DNA of 64,000 bases, taken from assembly GCF_001956985.1 (NCBI RefSeq), contig NZ_CP019082.1, forward strand, positions 2,852,001 to 2,916,000, given 5' to 3'. The notes under the pieces are model-generated. The model was given only the letters and a program-made list of their open reading frames with translations. It made no database searches and was not told the DNA's origin. This document shows, in pieces, positions 26,789 through 34,327 of the stretch. The DNA is from Paludisphaera borealis. GTDB lineage: Bacteria > Planctomycetota > Planctomycetia > Isosphaerales > Isosphaeraceae. A program made the translations under genes and the position numbers. Position 1 is the first letter of the stretch. Each line of letters begins with the position of its first letter.

Positions 26789-26901
26789 ATGTCCCCCTTT
26801 TTTCTTCACACGTCGACGCTTCTCCTAGACTATCGATCGTCGCTATCTTGAAGCGATGGTTCTATGGTTGATATCGGCACGCTTCGCAAGGAGTCTGGCT
26901 A

Positions 26902-28932
26902 GTGTTCGCTCATCTAAGCGTTTGGTTCAGCCGTATCGTCGCCCTGTTCCGCGGCGCGGCTATCTTCATCAGCCATAAGACCGAGGACAAGGCCGAGGCG
27001 CAGGCCTTGATGGAGTTCCTTAAGACGATGCGCTTTCGAACGGTGTTCCTCGATAGCGACCGGGAGCAGGGCATACAGCCGGGAGAGCAATGGGAGCGGC
27101 GCATCGCCAAGCAACTCCGCCGTAGCCGGGCGGTTATCCTCCTCCTGACCGATTCGTCACGTAAATCGAACTGGTGCTTCGCCGAGGTCTTCCTTGCCAA
27201 GTCTTTGGGCAAGGCGATCATCCCCCTGCGGATCGGGCCCGTCCCCGCAGCCCCCGCGCCTGCGTTGGACAGCCTCGTCCAAGACTATCAGGTCTACGAA
27301 TCGAAGGACTGGGATGCTGCCAAGGGCGACCTCGAGGCGGGCGTCAAGGCGAACAACATCGACCCTCGCGAGGATGTCCGGCAATTCGTCGTCTCCCTAC
27401 CTTTCCTCGTTCCGGCCGCCTTGCTGGTGGCATTCGTATCCTACGCTGTATGGGATCGGCGAGCAGAGTCGTACGCCTCCGACGTGGTGAAAGAGTTGGC
27501 CGCTCTGACAGCGCCGGAGAAGATCCGGAATGCGTTCGCCAATGTGAAATCTAATCGTCCCCGCGTCATCTCACACGCGATCAAGTCGATAAACGACACC
27601 GTCGCCCGGCTGGACGACGAGGAGAGCAACCTCACCATCATGCGGCTCGAGGACCCGAACGCGGGCGACTTGAGCAAGATCCAGGTGAGCCGCGACGAGG
27701 ATGCGAGGAAGGCGGCGAATCTCACCCTGGGCCTGCTGGCGTCCTTGGACTCTGTCGTGAGCGACGGGACTATCGATGCGGTCCTCGCGCGATTCAAGCT
27801 GAGGTCCGACGATCGGCTCCGCACGGCGGTTGTGAGTCGGTATCGCGCCGCGGGCATGGAGCCCGATCACCTCCGCATGGTTATTGAGCACGCCATCGTG
27901 CGACCGCTGCCGACCCGCGAGTTGGAGCAGGTGTTGGTGTCGGTTCTCGGTGTCCTGGGTGACTATGCCGCCGATGAGCTGTCGGAATTGAGAATGCCTG
28001 CGGCGGCCCGCTTGATCGATGTACACGCCTCGGGTTCGGACCAAGCGTTGCCGGAATGGCTCTCCGACTTACGCAAGGCCCACCCATCGGGTGCCGTCCA
28101 TTCCGCGGCCGACTGGCTGATCCGCCTGGGGGCCCTGGAACAGAAGTTCCCAGGTCGGGTCGTCCCCTCGCCGCATACTTCGCCCGCCTCCCCGGTTCGC
28201 TGGTTCTACTCGCCGGGCGGCCAGTTGATGGTCCGTGTCGACCCCAAGACTGACATGGCCGAAGAACTTCGCACAGCTCATCCGGACTGGGCCGCGCATC
28301 CGGCGTTCTACATCACCGCGTGCGAGGTTAGACGGTCGGAATACGCGAAGGAGGCGACCCACCCCGACTGGGAACGGCCCCAGGACAAACTCACTTGGTT
28401 CGACGCAGCCCAGTACTGCAATTGGTTGAGCGACCAGAATTCCCCTCCCTTGGCGCACTCCTACCAGCCAAGAGGCAACGCCCTCGCCCCCATCGCCCTC
28501 CCCCTCGCAAAGCAGGCTGGTTACCGGCTACCGACCGAGGTCGAGTGGGAGATTGCCGCGAGGGCAGGGACTATCTCAATGCGATTCTATGGCTGGGATC
28601 CGGCCCTCCTAGGCCGATACGCCTGGCTGTCGAGCACGACCTCGGGAAGCGACTGGGCTGGATTCAGGCAGCCCAACTCGCTTGGCTTGTTCGACGTCTA
28701 CGGCGGCGTCGCCGAATGGTGCCACAACCGAGTCAATGATCCGGACTTCACCCGAGAGGGCAGCGGCGAGACCTACGAGACGCAGGTCGTTCGCGTCCTG
28801 CGCGGTGGGGCGAAAGGGACAATTGATACGCGGCCAAATTCACGGACTTTTGAATCCATCGATCTGGGTAAGTTTGATTTCGATGCAGATTTCCGTGGCC
28901 TTCGGCCGGTAATTCTTTCGACGACAAAATGA
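26902..28932 (+). CDS. TIR domain - transmembrane - FGE-sulfatase-like protein
   Basis: 676 residues from GTG 26902, with AAGGAG about 8 nt upstream. TIR domain at about 19-115: AAIFISHKTEDK (19-30), FLDSDREQGIQPGEQW, and SNWCFAEV (89-96) with E95 at the position of the catalytic glutamate of NAD-cleaving TIRs. A transmembrane helix lies at about 163-184. Residues about 190-420 are helical and of unknown type. Residues about 430-676 match the FGE-sulfatase/SUMF1 fold: LTWFDAAQYCNWLS, YRLPTEVEWEIAARAG, NSLGLFDVYGGVAEWC, RVLRGGA, RGLRPV. The paired active-site cysteines of true formylglycine-generating enzymes are not visible after RVLRGGA, so this domain may sense or bind rather than catalyse. 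I infer a membrane immune-type sensor/effector. Confidence 0.9.
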   Translation: MFAHLSVWFSRIVALFRGAAIFISHKTEDKAEAQALMEFLKTMRFRTVFLDSDREQGIQPGEQWERRIAKQLRRSRAVILLLTDSSRKSNWCFAEVFLAKSLGKAIIPLRIGPVPAAPAPALDSLVQDYQVYESKDWDAAKGDLEAGVKANNIDPREDVRQFVVSLPFLVPAALLVAFVSYAVWDRRAESYASDVVKELAALTAPEKIRNAFANVKSNRPRVISHAIKSINDTVARLDDEESNLTIMRLEDPNAGDLSKIQVSRDEDARKAANLTLGLLASLDSVVSDGTIDAVLARFKLRSDDRLRTAVVSRYRAAGMEPDHLRMVIEHAIVRPLPTRELEQVLVSVLGVLGDYAADELSELRMPAAARLIDVHASGSDQALPEWLSDLRKAHPSGAVHSAADWLIRLGALEQKFPGRVVPSPHTSPASPVRWFYSPGGQLMVRVDPKTDMAEELRTAHPDWAAHPAFYITACEVRRSEYAKEATHPDWERPQDKLTWFDAAQYCNWLSDQNSPPLAHSYQPRGNALAPIALPLAKQAGYRLPTEVEWEIAARAGTISMRFYGWDPALLGRYAWLSSTTSGSDWAGFRQPNSLGLFDVYGGVAEWCHNRVNDPDFTREGSGETYETQVVRVLRGGAKGTIDTRPNSRTFESIDLGKFDFDADFRGLRPVILSTTK

Positions 28933-29041
28933 GAAATTGGGTAACAAACAGAACCAGACGACCCTGGACAACATGGGCAATCTGGGGTATTTTGGCCGAG
29001 GCTTGACTTCGCTAGCCATCTCATCACCTCGGAGGATTTCC

Positions 29042-29653
29042 ATGCGTACTTTTGTGGGGATCGTTTTGAGCTTCGTTGTATTGGGCGGCCCGCTTCGAGA
29101 GAGCCTTGCGCAGGACCCCAACAAGCCGGATCCGTCGCCCTCGCTGAATGCGATTGACGCGAAGGATCTGCGGGGCTTGCTCAATGGCGTACTGGATCGG
29201 ATCGCAATCAACCCGGGAGCTGACGCGGTCTTCCCCAGCCAGACGGCGCTTGGGGCGTTCATCGCCGACGCACAGCAGGTAGTCGCCCGGTCGTCACGCG
29301 GGGTGGGGCGCAGCGTCACGACAAAGACTCTGGGCGACAACGTCTTGGCGACGATCGATCAGATCGCCGTTGCCGCACAGGCCTCTGGGGTCGCCAAGAT
29401 CTCGGCTTCGAACATGGCCCTACTCACCGGCCGGACCTCATTGCTCCTCTCGAGCGTGGTCTTCGATGGTGAACGAGTCTTCCCTGCGCCCCAGGCCCCG
29501 TCGAAGTCGGCACCAGGCACCAGCATGCCCCCGGTGCCCTCGAAATCCATACCCGGTGTGGGGGCCGCGGCCCTGGGACCGGTCATCCCTTCAGCCCCGA
29601 GCAAGGTGTTCCCACCGCAGGCCCCAACCAATGGAGTGCCTCCAAGCTTTTGA
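29042..29653 (+). CDS. Secreted protein of unknown function downstream of the TIR gene
   Basis: 203 residues from ATG 29042, preceded by GGAGG about 7 nt upstream; a longer frame from 28937 lacks a signal peptide at its start. The signal peptide is MRTFVGIVLSFVVLGGP... ending SLAQ|DP. Residues about 20-140 are helical (LRGLLNGVLDRIAINPGADA, TLGDNVLATIDQIAVAAQAS). The C-terminal 60 residues are Pro-rich with a repeated APSK/VPSK motif (APSKSAPG, VPSKSIPG, APSKVFPP). It follows the TIR gene by 109 nt on the same strand and may be its partner. No known family recognised. Confidence 0.75.
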   Translation: MRTFVGIVLSFVVLGGPLRESLAQDPNKPDPSPSLNAIDAKDLRGLLNGVLDRIAINPGADAVFPSQTALGAFIADAQQVVARSSRGVGRSVTTKTLGDNVLATIDQIAVAAQASGVAKISASNMALLTGRTSLLLSSVVFDGERVFPAPQAPSKSAPGTSMPPVPSKSIPGVGAAALGPVIPSAPSKVFPPQAPTNGVPPSF

Positions 29654-29775
29654 AGCATGGAGGGCGGCTGATGCTCTCCTGATCCCGGCCGTCACAACAG
29701 GTGCTCGGGGAAGCTCTCCGCAACGAGCATTCCGTGCGGTGCTTCCCTGATATCGTCCGGGAGAAAAAGGGACGC

Positions 29776-29840
29776 GGGGACGGGGACGGATGCAGGGACG
29801 GGGACGGGATGCAGGTACGGGGACGTAGCGCTTTTGCTAC
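29776..29840. repeat. Two G-rich direct repeats and a hairpin
   Basis: GGGACGGGGACGGATGCAG and GGGACGGGGACGGGATGCAG occur in succession and are followed by a GTAGC/GCTAC hairpin (stem 29825-29829 with 29836-29840). The last 13 nt recur at 22151-22163. Function unknown. Confidence 0.5.
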
Positions 29841-30113
29841 TCGCAGCCAGTATACAGAAGGTCCAGATGGCTGGGCTCATGGTGCTTAGACTCCTTCTTC
29901 CACCCGTGCAAGCCATCCATTCCACCGAATCACTGCGATCCGAACTCGGGACTCGTCTTTCCCGACAACCAGAAGGAATCGATGATCAAGCTTGCAGATC
30001 GGTTGTAAGTTCAAGTTGGAGGACTATGCAAGTCGTCCGGTTCTTTCACAACACGGCTGTCGGGTGAGAAGGGAAAGCACTTCGACTATCGACGCCAACG
30101 GCTTCGTAAAAGC

Positions 30114-30623
30114 GCGCGAACGGAGCCAATCGGCCTCGGCGGACGAACCGGAGGAGACGGTGGAAATAGCGCGTGAACGGAGCCGATCGGTCCAGGCTGG
30201 TTCGAGAGGCGACCGACTTCAGAAAACGCGCGAACGGAGCCAATCGGTCTGGAGCACTGGGCGGGGGCGCTTGTGGGAAAGCGCGCGAACGGAGCCAATC
30301 GACCGGGGCTACTTCAAAGGCGGTGCCAGCCGAGAAGGCGAGGCGAAGGGAGTCGGCCGAGGGGGCGGGAACGGACCGAAATCCGGTGGTTTCCCGCGCG
30401 ATCGAAGCCAATCCGGGCGACGGTCGTAAATCCTTTGAAAATCAGGCTTTCGACGTCAGAGAATCGGTGTTCTCGGACGACGAACGAAGCCAATCCGGCC
30501 GGTGAACCGGGAAGGGCCGCCGGGGCTGGTCCGGTCAGGAGATCGGGACCAGGAGGGCGGCCCGGGGTAGTTTGAGGACGGGCGGATCGGTCGCGGAATG
30601 GGAGCAAACGAAGCCAATTTCGG
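30114..30623. repeat. Cluster of dispersed repeats with core AACGRAGCCAAT
   Basis: Four near-identical 20-mers (GCGCGAACGGAGCCAATCGG) start at 30114, 30171, 30228 and 30283, so they are spaced 57, 57 and 55 nt. Copies 1 and 3 are identical, copy 4 differs at one base and copy 2 at two. Most are preceded by a GAAA-type tract, and the sequences between them are unrelated. More diverged copies have cores at about 30401-30412, 30483-30494 and 30607-30618, with a degenerate one near 30365. The cluster lies in the 3' intergenic space of a minus-strand gene, as REP-type elements often do. Confidence 0.85.
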
Positions 30624-30642
30624 ACCCGGGGTTGGTCGGTGG

Positions 30643-31491
30643 TCAGGGGCCGGTGGAGGCTTGGTCGGCGCGGTCGAGTTCGGGCTCGTCGCCGTAGGCG
30701 AGGAAGGCGTCGTCGCCCTGGCGGGGGGAGTGGTTCGCCGTGAGGGCGACGCGGTGCCAGGACCGCCAGGCGCGGTCGAGTTCGCGGACGTCGGCCAGTC
30801 CGTAGTGGTCGAGGGTGGCGCGGTCCCATCCGGCTTCGAGGCCGTCGCGGACGAACTTCAGAAACCGGGGTCGGCCGCCGATCTCGATAAGGAACCGGGA
30901 GATCGAGTAGCCCTGGCCGTAAAAGGACATGAGGTCCTTGGGGTACTCCTCGATCTGGAACAGTTTCCCCAGCGAGATTTCGCCGCGGCGGGCGAGGAGG
31001 TCGTCGGCGATCTGGTCGTGACGGTGGCGTTCCCGTTCGTCCTCGCTGAGGAGGGAAGCGCCTTCGTCGGCCCAACGGGGCATGGGGCCGCCGAAGTAGG
31101 CGGCGAAGATCGTGTGGGTGACTTCGTGAGGCAGGGCCGAGGCCAGGATGCGTTCGAGCCGGCCTTCGACCACCATGCTCTGGTCGGTGACGTGGCCGTG
31201 GTCGAAGCCGAACGAGGTCAGGCCGCCGGCCTCCCCCCCGGTCAGCTTCACCTTCACCGGGCAAGGCCGGGCCCAGTCGGCGAGTTCCTTGCCGAGCCAG
31301 GCCCGCGCAATGGTGCGCCGGCATTTTTCGGCGTGGTCGGCCACGGTCCGGGCGATCTCGGCGTTGGGCGCCTCGACCACGAAATTGGTCGTGCGATGGG
31401 AGACGCCGGCTCCGCAGAGGAGCGGCAGGCATCCCAGCATGAGGGCGGCGATGGGGCGGGAAGCCGGAGACCGTACGCAATGAGCATCCAT
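30643..31491 (-). CDS. Secreted gluzincin-type metallopeptidase (peptidase MA-like)
   Basis: 282 residues from ATG 31491, which has a perfect AAGGAGGAG 9 nt upstream. A signal-peptide-like segment (PIAALMLGCLPLLCGAG) occupies about 13-29. The zinc site is HEVTH (122-126), followed 17 residues later by WADEGAS, whose E143 is the expected third ligand of gluzincins. The N-terminal part (TTNFVVEAPNAEIARTVADH) matches the region that precedes this site in peptidase MA-like planctomycete proteins. It would cleave peptides outside the cytoplasm; the substrate is unknown. Its 3' end adjoins the AGCCAAT repeat cluster. Confidence 0.85.
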   Translation of the reverse strand: MDAHCVRSPASRPIAALMLGCLPLLCGAGVSHRTTNFVVEAPNAEIARTVADHAEKCRRTIARAWLGKELADWARPCPVKVKLTGGEAGGLTSFGFDHGHVTDQSMVVEGRLERILASALPHEVTHTIFAAYFGGPMPRWADEGASLLSEDERERHRHDQIADDLLARRGEISLGKLFQIEEYPKDLMSFYGQGYSISRFLIEIGGRPRFLKFVRDGLEAGWDRATLDHYGLADVRELDRAWRSWHRVALTANHSPRQGDDAFLAYGDEPELDRADQASTGP

Positions 31492-31900
31492 GCGTTTCAC
31501 TCCTCCTTGAGCGGTCGCGCGACGAGGCTCGATCCTTCGAGCCGGCCGGGCCGCGGGGGCGGACGCTCGGCCGGGGGGCCCGTCTTGTTGAGTCGGCGGA
31601 CTATAGCAGAGCCGCCCGGGGCTGTCGTCCCGAGTATTTTCGGTACCATGTGCGCGAGGGAGGCCGGTCGCCAGGGCCGCCGGCGGACGGAGTGGCGCGG
31701 CGGTCGCGTTTTCGGTCATGCTCGGGCGGTCTTCCAGCCGATGTGAAGAACCAGACAGGAATCGAGTCGGGGAAGGCGTGTCATCGTCATGTCACCAGTC
31801 GACGCGCCCCGGCGACTTGAGCTCGGACCCCGAGCGCCCTGCTGGATACGCTCCCGAGATCCGCTTGGAAACGCTCGGGACTGCACGGAGGAGGATATTG
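31492..31900. other. Divergent intergenic region
   Basis: 409 bp between the divergent metallopeptidase gene and the 74-aa gene. GC-rich, with no clear promoter hexamers, repeats or RNA genes. Confidence 0.3.
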
Positions 31901-32125
31901 ATGGCGACCGCACGATTGCGTCTTTTCCCTCATCCTGAGGAAGACCACGAAGAGTCCGATGCACCCTCGATTCCGATCCGACTCTGCGACCTCTATCCGC
32001 TGCTCGCGCAGGCCTACCGCGACAACTACGTCTGGCTTCGGGACTTCGAGAACGACGAACTGCTCGTCAGCGGCGACCTGCACGAGGTGATCCGCGCCTT
32101 CTCGAACTGTCGGCCGTCGGCCTGA
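31901..32125 (+). CDS. Small conserved-looking acidic protein of unknown function
   Basis: 74 residues from ATG 31901, with GGAGGAGG 6-8 nt upstream; the frame is open further upstream, but only this start has a ribosome binding site. The chain is acidic near the start (HPEEDHEESDAPS) and continues IRLCDLYPLLAQAYRDNYVW then LRDFENDELLVSGDLHEVIR. There is no signal peptide or membrane segment, so it should be cytoplasmic. It precedes an STAS-domain gene by 211 nt. No family recognised. Confidence 0.65.
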   Translation: MATARLRLFPHPEEDHEESDAPSIPIRLCDLYPLLAQAYRDNYVWLRDFENDELLVSGDLHEVIRAFSNCRPSA

Positions 32126-32336
32126 ATTCCGAGGAGCCGGCGAGGAGGCGTCTGGACGTCGCGCCGGCCCCGCGATGCTGCGGGAAGACCTCGTGAAGCC
32201 GTCGGGAACGACCCGGGGGCGGCTTTGAACTTGTCGGCGGCCGACCGACTCCCTACCCTAGCTGGGAGAGTCGGCGGCCTTCCGTCCGTCGCCTCGCTCC
32301 CCTTCGAACCAGCACCTTCAGGCGGCGAGCCCCAAG

Positions 32337-32717
32337 ATGGTCACCAGGAAATCGAATTCCGATGAAGCGTTCACGATCGAACGTCACGGCGACGTGACGG
32401 TGATCACGGCCACTCCGGCGCTGGAGAAGCTGGCCTATCGACTCGAAGAGCAGGTCGCCGACCTCATCCTGGAACCGCTCCGCCGGGAAGACAACCCGCT
32501 GATCGTGTTCGACCTGAGCCGGGTGGGCAACTTCGGCTCGATGTTCCTGGCGCTCTTGATCCGAGCCTGGAAGCTGGCGGTCTCGCACGGCGGGTCGATG
32601 GCCCTGGCGGGCGTCACGGAGCGGACCAGGGAGCTGCTGCGCGTGACCTCGCTCGACATCGTCTGGCCGATCTACGACACCAAGCACGAGGCGATCGAAG
32701 CCCTCCAGCTCGATTGA
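32337..32717 (+). CDS. STAS-domain protein (anti-sigma factor antagonist-like)
   Basis: 126 residues. The fold follows SpoIIAA/STAS proteins: a beta strand GDVTVITATP, then NPLIVFDLSRVGNFGSMFLALLIRAW (cut here as strand plus helix), then GGSMALAGVTERTRELLRV. The phosphorylatable serine position is S68 in NFGSMF. In the partner-switching scheme such proteins are phosphorylated by an anti-sigma kinase and release a sigma factor or other target when dephosphorylated. No HATPase kinase or PP2C phosphatase gene is adjacent. Cytoplasmic. Confidence 0.88.
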   Translation: MVTRKSNSDEAFTIERHGDVTVITATPALEKLAYRLEEQVADLILEPLRREDNPLIVFDLSRVGNFGSMFLALLIRAWKLAVSHGGSMALAGVTERTRELLRVTSLDIVWPIYDTKHEAIEALQLD

Positions 32718-32809
32718 AACGGCTGCGGCGTCGACGATCGGTCGGTGGCATCCAGGACGAGGAATCCCCTCAATCGGTGCCGGGGCTCGGCTGAGCCTCG
32801 CGCGGGCCG

Positions 32810-32838
32810 TTGACAGTTGAGATCGCGGTTCCGATGAT
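32810..32838 (+). promoter_or_regulatory. Possible sigma-70 promoter for the rhomboid gene
   Basis: TTGACA at 32810-32815 is followed after 17 nt by GATGAT at 32833-32838. The -35 is perfect and the -10 weak. It lies about 70 nt before the rhomboid start. Confidence 0.35.
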
Positions 32839-32909
32839 GAAATCGGGGCCCTCTGCCTGATCGAATTCATCTTCCGGTGGACGTCGTCCGGCGCCGGAGC
32901 GGAGCCAAA

Positions 32910-33827
32910 ATGGGGATTTACGACCGCGAGTATTACCGAGGCGAGGGGACCGGTCCCGGGTGGTTCGGCGGCGTGTCTCCCGCCTGCAATGCGATCATCG
33001 TGATCAACGTGGTCGTGTTCCTTGTCCAGCAGGTCTTCCGCCTCGATGATCCTTGGGTTCGCAACTGGCTGGAAGCCTCTCCCGAGGCGATCTTCCACCA
33101 GGGACGCGTCTGGCAACTGTTGACCGCGACCTTCCTGCATGCCGACATCTGGCATCTCATCGGCAATATGTGGTTCCTATGGCTCGTAGGCCGGGAGATG
33201 GAAGCACTTTACGGCAGCCGCGACTTCACTGCCTTCTATCTCGTGGCGGCCGTCGTCAGCACTCTGGGGTGGGCCGCCATGCAGGCGTTTTCCCCCTTCA
33301 GGCCGTTCATGCTTGGCGCCTCGGGCGCGGTCATGGCCGTGGTCACGTTGTACACGCTTTACTACCCTCGCCGAGAGATCCTGTTCTTCTTCATTCCGAT
33401 GCCGATGTGGGTCCTCCTGGGAATCTACATGGTCCTGCCGCTCCTCAGCGAGCGCCAGGGCGGGCATGTCGCCTGGGAGTCGCACGTAGCGGGCTTTGCG
33501 TTTGCTTTCGCGTTCAAGCATTTCGACCTCCGCTGGTCGCGGTTGACCTCCGGTCGGATGCGGCGTCCCCGGCTGAAGATCTTCTCGCCGGTCGCCTTCG
33601 AACAGCCGAGGACGCGGACCCCGGGGCAGAGCCGCAGCAGCGGCGAGGCCGTCGGCGCGAAGGTCCCTTCGGTCGCGGTCTTGCCGGAAGACCAGCTTGA
33701 CGCCCGGCTCGACGAGGTCCTCGCCAAGATCGCCAGGGAGGGTCGCACCGGGCTGACCGACGAAGAGCATCGGGTGCTCCAGGAAGCCAGTCGACGTGCC
33801 CGCAACCGTCGGAGCGACCGGCCGTGA
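32910..33827 (+). CDS. Rhomboid-family intramembrane serine protease
   Basis: 305 residues from ATG 32910, preceded by GGAGC; GTG 32877 would add 11 residues. About six membrane helices lie between residues 26 and 205. The rhomboid hallmarks are present: FLHADIWHLIGNMWFL (75-90), catalytic serine in GASGA (S138) and catalytic histidine in ESHVAGFAF (H192). The C-terminal 100 residues are cytoplasmic and charged, with a short helical domain (PEDQLDARLDEVLAKIAREG). Rhomboids cleave transmembrane segments of other proteins; the substrate is unknown. The stop overlaps the GTG of the next gene by 4 nt (GTGA). Confidence 0.92.
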   Translation: MGIYDREYYRGEGTGPGWFGGVSPACNAIIVINVVVFLVQQVFRLDDPWVRNWLEASPEAIFHQGRVWQLLTATFLHADIWHLIGNMWFLWLVGREMEALYGSRDFTAFYLVAAVVSTLGWAAMQAFSPFRPFMLGASGAVMAVVTLYTLYYPRREILFFFIPMPMWVLLGIYMVLPLLSERQGGHVAWESHVAGFAFAFAFKHFDLRWSRLTSGRMRRPRLKIFSPVAFEQPRTRTPGQSRSSGEAVGAKVPSVAVLPEDQLDARLDEVLAKIAREGRTGLTDEEHRVLQEASRRARNRRSDRP

Positions 33828-34327
33828 CGGCCACCCCCTTGCCCTCCTCGCCGTTCCTGATCCGCGACGCCTCCCCCGACGATCACGCGGCCATCGTCGA
33901 GTTCAACCGACGACTCGCCGAGGAGACCGAGGGGAAGACCCTCGATCCCAATGTTCTCGACCGAGGCGTCGCCCGGGCCCTGGCTGATCCCGATCGCCTC
34001 CGCTACTGGGTCGTCGAGCGGGCCGGCGATCGACGGATCGTCGCCCAGACCGCGATCAGCCGCGAGTGGAGCGACTGGCGGGACGGCTGGCTCTGGTGGC
34101 TTCAGAGCGTCTACGTGGTCGCCGAGCTGCGCGGCCAGGGCCTGTTCAAAGCCCTCTACCAGCATATTCGCGACCAGGCCGCGGCCGACCCCGACGTCAT
34201 CGGCATCCGGCTCTATGTGGAGGAAGGCAACCTCCGCGCCCAGCAGACTTACCATGCCCTCGGGCTCAGGCCGGGCGGTTACTCGGTGTTCGAGGAATTG
34301 TGGCTCGATCAGGGCGACGCCGACTGA
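33824..34327 (+). CDS. GNAT-family N-acetyltransferase
   Basis: 167 residues from GTG 33824, coupled to the rhomboid gene by a GTGA overlap. The GNAT pattern is seen: FLIRDASPDDHAAIVEFNRR at the start, strand WLWWLQSVYVVAELRGQGLF with the acetyl-CoA loop RGQGLF, and a C-terminal NLRAQQTYHALGLRPGGYSV. It transfers an acetyl group from acetyl-CoA to an unknown amine. The last 19 nt overlap the end of trpD on the other strand. Cytoplasmic. Confidence 0.92.
   Translation: MTATPLPSSPFLIRDASPDDHAAIVEFNRRLAEETEGKTLDPNVLDRGVARALADPDRLRYWVVERAGDRRIVAQTAISREWSDWRDGWLWWLQSVYVVAELRGQGLFKALYQHIRDQAAADPDVIGIRLYVEEGNLRAQQTYHALGLRPGGYSVFEELWLDQGDAD

Larger units (their letters stand above)
29654..30642. other. 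Long noncoding stretch with short repeats
   Basis: 989 bp with no convincing gene. The left part (29760-29825) holds a GGGACGGGGACGG(G)ATGCAG motif twice, followed by GTAGC-GCTTTT-GCTAC, a small hairpin (29825-29840). The right part (about 30100-30625) carries seven or eight copies of a dispersed repeat described separately. Short open frames here read through the repeats and look spurious. Confidence 0.7.

Noticed and set aside
26902-28932. Thoeris defence system
   Set aside because: A TIR gene is present, but no ThsA-type NAD-sensing effector accompanies it and the FGE-like fusion is not part of Thoeris.
30114-30302. CRISPR array
   Set aside because: Spacing of 57, 57 and 55 nt looks CRISPR-like, but the repeats vary in sequence, further copies are irregular, and no cas gene is near.
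30046-30411. Minus-strand ORF of 121 codons with repeated RLAPFARF-type motif
   Set aside because: The apparent protein repeat is simply the AGCCAAT DNA repeat read in one frame; there is no ribosome binding site and the units are not in constant phase.
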